Below, one piece after another: positions 59,715 through 64,000 of a stretch of DNA of 64,000 nt. Made by a program: the position numbers and the translations under genes. The notes under the pieces are model-generated. The model made no database searches, was not told where the DNA came from, and saw nothing but the letters and a program-made list of their open reading frames with translations. Source of the DNA: Rhodococcus sp. ARC_M5 (lineage in GTDB: Bacteria > Actinomycetota > Actinomycetes > Mycobacteriales > Mycobacteriaceae). The first letter of the stretch is position 1, and every line of letters begins with the position of its first letter. The stretch lies in contig NZ_JALGQE010000001.1 of NCBI RefSeq assembly GCF_022810405.1, positions 620,001 through 684,000 on the forward strand, in the 5' to 3' direction.

Positions 59715-61280
59715 ATGCTTCACAGTCGATCCCACCGGAATCGGAAGGATCACAGCCGCCGGACGGCAATGCTCGAAACGGCCGCAGTGACGATGGCCGG
59801 ATTGTGGGCTCTCACCTCGTGCAGCGCACCGCCCTCGGTTCAGCCGCAGCCTTCGCCTGCACCGACACCTTACGAACAGCAAATGCTCGATTTCTCTGCG
59901 TGCGACCCTGCTGTCACTGGCATTGCCGACGACAGGGTCGAGTGCACAACGCTCGAAGTACCGCTCGACTACGCGACTGTCGACGGGCCCACCATCGAAC
60001 TCGGGATTTCCCGCATTCGAGCCACCGGGAACGATCGCGTCGGATCGGTCGTGGTCAACCCCGGCGGCCCGGGAGCCCCGAGTCTCGGATTCGTGACCGC
60101 GGTCGCAGACTCCTGGGGCAACGGTCCCGCTCGCGAACACTTCGACATCGTATCGATGGACCCACGCGGAGTCGGGACCTCGCAACCGGCCATCGACTGC
60201 TACACCGACCAGGAACGAGACGATGACGCCATCGTGTCCGGAGTTCCCGCTGGGGCGTTGGCCTGGAGCGCGGAATCGACCCGCTCGGTTCTCGATCAGT
60301 GCGCTCGACGCAGCGGCGGTATGAATGTCCTGGGCCAGATGGGTACCCAGAACGTGGCCCGAGATCTCGATGTCCTGCGCGCGGCGCTCGGCGACGAGCA
60401 GCTGACGTTCCTCGGTGCCAGCTACGGAACACGTTTGGGCACAATCTATGCGCAACAGTTTCCGCACCGGGTCCGCGCGATGGTTCTCGACGGCGCAGTC
60501 GACCCGCGCAAGAATGTTCTCGAACGCCAGATCCAGACGTTTTCCGGCGTGCAGCGTTCCTTCGACGAGCTGGCTCGCTACTGCATCGAACGAGGCAATT
60601 GCCCCTTGGGAAGCGATCCGGCCCGAGCGACCGATGCGGCCCAGGACTTGCTTCGACCACTTGTCGACAATCCGGTCCGGACTGCTGACGGTCGTCGGCT
60701 GACCTACTACTCGGCGATCGAGGCCATCACCCTCGGTCTCTACTCGAACCAGGCCTGGGACAGCGTCATCCGCGGTTTGGCAGAGCTACGAGCCGGACGT
60801 GGTGAGGTACTGCTTGCGCTGCGAGATCTCTCGGCGCAGCGGGGACCCGACGGAACGTACACCAACTCTTCCGAAGCTACGCTCGCCATCAACTGCCTCG
60901 ACGAAATACGACCGACACCGGAGCACACGACATCCACAGTCGCCGAGATCAATTCCGCGGCACCGTACATGGACCCAGGTTTCGACGTGGACACACATTA
61001 CGGATGCGAGGGCTGGCCTGACGAACACATACTCGACTATCCCTACGGCGAGAACATCACCGGCCTCCCGCAGACACTCGTGGTATCGGTCACCGGCGAC
61101 GGACTGACACCACACGAAGGCGGCGTGGCACTGGCAGAGAACCTCGGCGGGCGACTCCTCACCGTGGACGGCGAACAGCACGGTGCCACCACCGCAGCGA
61201 ACCCATGCGTCAACTCGATCGTCGAACGCTATCTCGTCGATCTCACCACTCCCGACGGCGACTTGCGTTGCGCTCTGTAG
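59715..61280 (+). CDS. S33 tripeptidyl-aminopeptidase-type lipoprotein, copy 2
   Basis: 521 residues; ATG 59715 with AGAGAGGA upstream. Long basic N-terminus (MLHSRSHRNRKDHSRR), signal helix and lipobox ALTSC near residue 36. VNPGGPGAPSLGF, MDPRGVGTSQPAIDC, nucleophile GASYGTRLGTIYAQQFP (near 235), Asp in SVTGDGLTPHEGG, His in VDGEQHGATT, and the same LRCAL C-terminus as copy 1. Upstream region carries TetR operators A and B. Cell-surface peptidase. Confidence 0.92.
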   Translation: MLHSRSHRNRKDHSRRTAMLETAAVTMAGLWALTSCSAPPSVQPQPSPAPTPYEQQMLDFSACDPAVTGIADDRVECTTLEVPLDYATVDGPTIELGISRIRATGNDRVGSVVVNPGGPGAPSLGFVTAVADSWGNGPAREHFDIVSMDPRGVGTSQPAIDCYTDQERDDDAIVSGVPAGALAWSAESTRSVLDQCARRSGGMNVLGQMGTQNVARDLDVLRAALGDEQLTFLGASYGTRLGTIYAQQFPHRVRAMVLDGAVDPRKNVLERQIQTFSGVQRSFDELARYCIERGNCPLGSDPARATDAAQDLLRPLVDNPVRTADGRRLTYYSAIEAITLGLYSNQAWDSVIRGLAELRAGRGEVLLALRDLSAQRGPDGTYTNSSEATLAINCLDEIRPTPEHTTSTVAEINSAAPYMDPGFDVDTHYGCEGWPDEHILDYPYGENITGLPQTLVVSVTGDGLTPHEGGVALAENLGGRLLTVDGEQHGATTAANPCVNSIVERYLVDLTTPDGDLRCAL

Positions 61281-61397
61281 AGCCATGCTCGAGCACACCG
61301 TGGGTGTCTCGCCCAGCATCGCTGCGCCCTGCGGATCTGGGCACGCGCCTGGTTGCTTCTACTCAACATTCGCGCCTGCTTTTCCGTGACCATTTTC

Positions 61398-61413
61398 CAT
61401 CACAGTGTGCTAG
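61398..61413. promoter_or_regulatory. TetR operator copy C (degenerate)
   Basis: CATCACAGTGTGCTAG matches copy D at 12 of 16 bases and starts 29 bases before it, the same spacing as A to B. The arrangement suggests a paired site. Confidence 0.5.
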
Positions 61414-61426
61414 CGTCATCAGCGAC

Positions 61427-61442
61427 TATCACGCTGTACTAG
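61427..61442. promoter_or_regulatory. TetR operator copy D
   Basis: TATCACGCTGTACTAG, an exact reverse complement of copy A and 15/16 match to B. It ends 21 bases before the ATG at 61464, so it would control the membrane protein and the third S33 peptidase. Confidence 0.8.
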
Positions 61443-61463
61443 TAGAGGGCGAGGATCGAGCAG

Positions 61464-62105
61464 ATGGGCATCAAGCAGTGGCGCTACCGCCGCGTTCGCG
61501 CCGGATCGGGTGAACCGCTCCGCCGGTACCGCTGGTGGCAGATGTTCGGCAGATCGCTCCGATCCATATCACTGTCCGCACACGACGGCACAACATCGGT
61601 CTACGCAGTCGATGTTCGCCACATGGGCGACGCGAAGGACGGTGAGGTGCGCGCTCGCCTCTACGTCGACGGCGCACTGCAGTCGTACGCAAAAATGCCG
61701 ACCCGCTTCCCCGTCCCCGGTGGGCGCATCGAGGTCGCAGCTACCGGATTCGGGCTCAAGCGCTGCCATTACGTGCGTGAGGACGGCACCGAACAGCAGC
61801 TGTCTCCCGATCCCGCATCCGCAGAAGGACGCCGCGCTCGGCTGCACCACCGGCACCCCGGTCCGAGTCGCGTCATCGGTCTCATCTCGATCCTGCTCGT
61901 CATCGGCGGCCTCTGCGTGGAGGTGCCGCAGATCATCGCATCCCTCTCTCTCATTCCCCCCATCGCCGACTCGATCGGAACATTCACCTCACCCATCGGA
62001 CTGCCGCTCCACGTCAACCTGATCATCGGATTCGCCGCTGTCATCGGGAGCACGGAACGAGCTCTACGGATGCGATCGAGCTGGATCGACGAACTCGCCA
62101 GCTGA
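61464..62105 (+). CDS. Membrane protein of the S33 regulon, family unknown
   Basis: 213 residues; ATG 61464 with GAGGATCGAG upstream. N-terminal ~125 residues are soluble and basic (KQWRYRRVRAG, RRYRWWQMFGRSLRS), then two or three hydrophobic helices (SRVIGLISILLVIGGLCVEV; PPIADSIGTFTSPIG; LHVNLIIGFAAVIGS). I do not recognise it. It is placed between S33 copies 2 and 3, under operators C and D, with copy 3 following after 22 bases, so it probably works with that peptidase. Confidence 0.75.
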   Translation: MGIKQWRYRRVRAGSGEPLRRYRWWQMFGRSLRSISLSAHDGTTSVYAVDVRHMGDAKDGEVRARLYVDGALQSYAKMPTRFPVPGGRIEVAATGFGLKRCHYVREDGTEQQLSPDPASAEGRRARLHHRHPGPSRVIGLISILLVIGGLCVEVPQIIASLSLIPPIADSIGTFTSPIGLPLHVNLIIGFAAVIGSTERALRMRSSWIDELAS

Positions 62106-62127
62106 ACCCCACCGAAGGAACACCACC

Positions 62128-63714
62128 ATGACCCGCACGACTCCCCCAGATTCACGATCGAAGGACGACGAACGACGGCGATGGCCGAAGTCGGTGATGG
62201 CGGCGGCTGCCTCAGTGCTCATGCTCACCGGATGTTCCGGTGCGGCACCGAACAATGATGACAGCGCGAACGAGGTGGGCCTCGAACGTTTCATGGCGCA
62301 GGAGCTCGAGTTCGGGGCGTGCGATGCCAGCATCGTGGACTCCCAGCCTCCCGTTCCCCAAGTCGTCGAGGCGGCAGAGAAGACGGAATGCGCGATGCTC
62401 ACCGTGCCGATGGATTACGACAACCTCGACGGCGCGACCATCGAGATCGCCATCTCGCGCATTTCCGCCACCGGCGGCAACCCGATCGGCTCCGTCCTAC
62501 TGAACCCGGGCGGTCCCGGAGCGGCGGGGACGACGCTCGCCCCGCTCGTCAACGCCCTGTGGACCGGAGGCCCCATCCCCGAACGCTTCGACATCGTCGG
62601 CTTCGATCCGCGCGGAGTCGGTCTCAGCACACCGGCAATCGACTGCTACTCCGATGAGGAGCGCGACGCCGACGCACCCCTGTCGGCTCTCGGTAAGTGG
62701 ACGGAAGAATCCGCGCGTGCCATTGTCGACAAATGCGCCGACGGCTCCGGAAGCGAAGAGGTACTCGCCCACCTCGGAACACGGGATGTCGCTCGCGACA
62801 TGGATGTGCTCCGCTCCGCACTCGGCGATGACAAGCTCACCTATGCGGGAGTCAGCTACGGCACTCGACTCGGTTCGGTGTACGCCGAGATGTTCCCCGA
62901 GAATGTTCGTGCGCTCGTTCTCGACGGCGCGGTGGATCCGCTCATGGACACCGCGGATCGCAGGATCCAGCTCAGTGAAGGACTGCAGTCTTCGTTCCAG
63001 CGTTTCGCAGACTTCTGCGTCACGCAGGCCGCGTGCCCGCTCGGCACCGACCCGGCGCAGAAGACCGCTGCAGTGCAGGAGCTCCTCCAACCTCTCGAGG
63101 AAGAGCCGCTGATGTCCGCCGACGGACGAGAGGTCGGCTTCCTCGCCGCCGGTGAAGGCATCGTCTCCAGCCTATACTCCGAAGCCAGCTGGCCCGCCAT
63201 CATCGCGGGGCTGACGGAACTGAAAGCCGGACGACCCGACGCTCTGCTCGCGATTCGCGACGGGTACTACGGCCGGTCCGACGGTGGGGAGTACAGCAAT
63301 TCGTTCGAAGCTCTCTTCGCCATCAACTGCCTCGACGAGGAACGGTTCACCGAGGAAGAGATGGCCCAGCTCGGCCGCGATCTCAACGAGGCAGTGCCGT
63401 TCCTCGACCCCGGATCCACTCCCCCTACGCAGGACGGGTGCGAGTTCTGGCCGGCCGAGCCCACGCTCGGCTACCCCTACGCCACCGACATCGACGGGCT
63501 TCCCGAGGTGCTCGTGGTCTCTGCCACCGGAGACCCCGTAACACCTCACGAAGGAGGCATCAGCCTCGCCGACACCCTCGGGGCGCGGTTGCTCACGGTC
63601 GAGGCCAACCAGCACGGAACGATTATCTCCGCCAACGCCTGTGTCGACGGAGCGATCGCCGACTACCTGATAGACCTCGAACTACCGGCTAAAGGTGCAC
63701 GCTGCACCATCTGA
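62128..63714 (+). CDS. S33 tripeptidyl-aminopeptidase-type lipoprotein, copy 3
   Basis: 528 residues from ATG 62128 (GAAGGAAC upstream). Lipobox LMLTGC near residue 36. LNPGGPGAAGTTLAPLVNAL, FDPRGVGLSTPAIDC, nucleophile GVSYGTRLGSVYAEMFP (near 242), Asp in SATGDPVTPHEGG, His in EANQHGTIIS. The TAP-like C-terminal domain is complete. Closed by a strong hairpin. Third paralogue of the cluster. Confidence 0.92.
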   Translation: MTRTTPPDSRSKDDERRRWPKSVMAAAASVLMLTGCSGAAPNNDDSANEVGLERFMAQELEFGACDASIVDSQPPVPQVVEAAEKTECAMLTVPMDYDNLDGATIEIAISRISATGGNPIGSVLLNPGGPGAAGTTLAPLVNALWTGGPIPERFDIVGFDPRGVGLSTPAIDCYSDEERDADAPLSALGKWTEESARAIVDKCADGSGSEEVLAHLGTRDVARDMDVLRSALGDDKLTYAGVSYGTRLGSVYAEMFPENVRALVLDGAVDPLMDTADRRIQLSEGLQSSFQRFADFCVTQAACPLGTDPAQKTAAVQELLQPLEEEPLMSADGREVGFLAAGEGIVSSLYSEASWPAIIAGLTELKAGRPDALLAIRDGYYGRSDGGEYSNSFEALFAINCLDEERFTEEEMAQLGRDLNEAVPFLDPGSTPPTQDGCEFWPAEPTLGYPYATDIDGLPEVLVVSATGDPVTPHEGGISLADTLGARLLTVEANQHGTIISANACVDGAIADYLIDLELPAKGARCTI

Positions 63715-63720
63715 CCCTGC

Positions 63721-63758
63721 TGAGCCATCGAACGTGCCCTGATCCGCTCGATGGCTCA
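63721..63758 (+). terminator. Strong hairpin after S33 copy 3
   Basis: TGAGCCATCGA / TCGATGGCTCA, a perfect 11-base stem with a 16-base loop, beginning six bases after the stop. No long T-tract; typical strong actinobacterial terminator hairpin. Confidence 0.65.
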
Positions 63759-63905
63759 ACCGTCCCGGCGCTCAATCACGAACTGCCGCAATCATATCGG
63801 CGTGTAGCGCACCGGCATGGAACGCCGCGCGCCTCGGCTGTGCATCATCGCTGGGTTCGTGCTTACCGGGGCGGGAACAGTCACAAATTCTTCGATGAGT
63901 GAAGA

Positions 63906-64000
63906 TCAGAGGCCGCGGGTGTCGAGCAGGTTGAACAGGTCAGTCAGATCCAGTTGTGACAGCCTCGTGACACCGAACTGCCGCCGATCCTGTGGCACCG
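63906..64000 (-). CDS. C-terminal fragment of an unidentified protein, runs off the window
   Basis: A leftward frame open from the window edge ends at a stop at 63906-63908: DRRQFGVTRLSQLDLTDLFN, then LLDTRGL. The composition is protein-like, and a GTG at 63998 could even be its start. Family unknown. The first part is repeated at 53331-53368. Confidence 0.45.
   Translation of the reverse strand, partial: VPQDRRQFGVTRLSQLDLTDLFNLLDTRGL
63954..63991. repeat. 38-base direct repeat, right copy
   Basis: 36 of 38 identical to 53331-53368, same orientation, about 10.6 kb apart, bracketing the DUF3159/MerR/S33/S9/TetR region. Here it lies inside an open frame, whereas the left copy is in a decayed one. 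Confidence 0.8.

Overview
The window looks like chromosomal DNA of a high-GC actinobacterium of the order Mycobacteriales, most likely a Rhodococcus-type Nocardiaceae. The evidence is indirect: very high G+C, many GTG starts, dense runs of 1- to 4-base stop/start overlaps, and families typical of that group (DUF6924, DUF3159, secretory lipases, tripeptidyl-aminopeptidase lipoproteins, paired universal stress proteins). I see no rRNA, tRNA, CRISPR array, intact transposase or phage module. Naming the genus is inference.

Layout. 1-7.8 kb: the end of a DUF6924 protein, then a leftward block with a two-component system, an MHS-family carrier and an orphan TAXI-type binding lipoprotein. 7.9-13.2 kb: cinA, then a rightward operon whose first gene fuses an adenylation domain, a carrier protein and a membrane acyltransferase, preceded by a DtxR/IdeR-like iron box. 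A sulfite-oxidase-like Mo protein and a ferredoxin-reductase-type protein follow. 13.2-20.1 kb: leftward deaminase/esterase pair and an aliphatic-sulfonate-type ABC transporter operon that ends in an alpha-hydroxy-acid oxidase. 20.2-26.7 kb: hydrolase, then amine oxidase and agmatine deiminase (polyamine breakdown), a TetR regulator and an amidase. 26.8-36.4 kb: lipases, SDR, epoxide hydrolase, a TetR with two matching operators, and a UvrA paralogue. 36.6-43.7 kb: universal stress proteins, MgtC/DUF4010 protein, Tat-exported BBE-like oxidase, with gene remnants between.

44.2-53.1 kb is a metal/cofactor acquisition region. A cobalamin riboswitch precedes a leftward permease-ATPase-binding protein operon that ends in a small [2Fe-2S] protein. 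An ArsR-type regulator and a perfect dyad separate it from a rightward five-gene nickel/peptide-type ABC transporter. Read together, cobalt/corrinoid (possibly nickel) supply is the likeliest theme; the riboswitch argues against the F420-0 transporter name often attached to such cassettes.

53.3-64 kb holds three paralogous S33 peptidase lipoproteins, a cytosolic S9 peptidase, a MerR and a TetR regulator. Four copies of a 16-bp motif lie before the TetR gene and the second and third peptidase units, which suggests a dedicated peptide-responsive regulon. This stretch is bracketed by a 38-bp near-identical direct repeat. The strongest candidates for something undescribed are the iron-boxed tri-domain acyl-transfer protein, the riboswitch/ArsR metal region and the TetR-S33 regulon.
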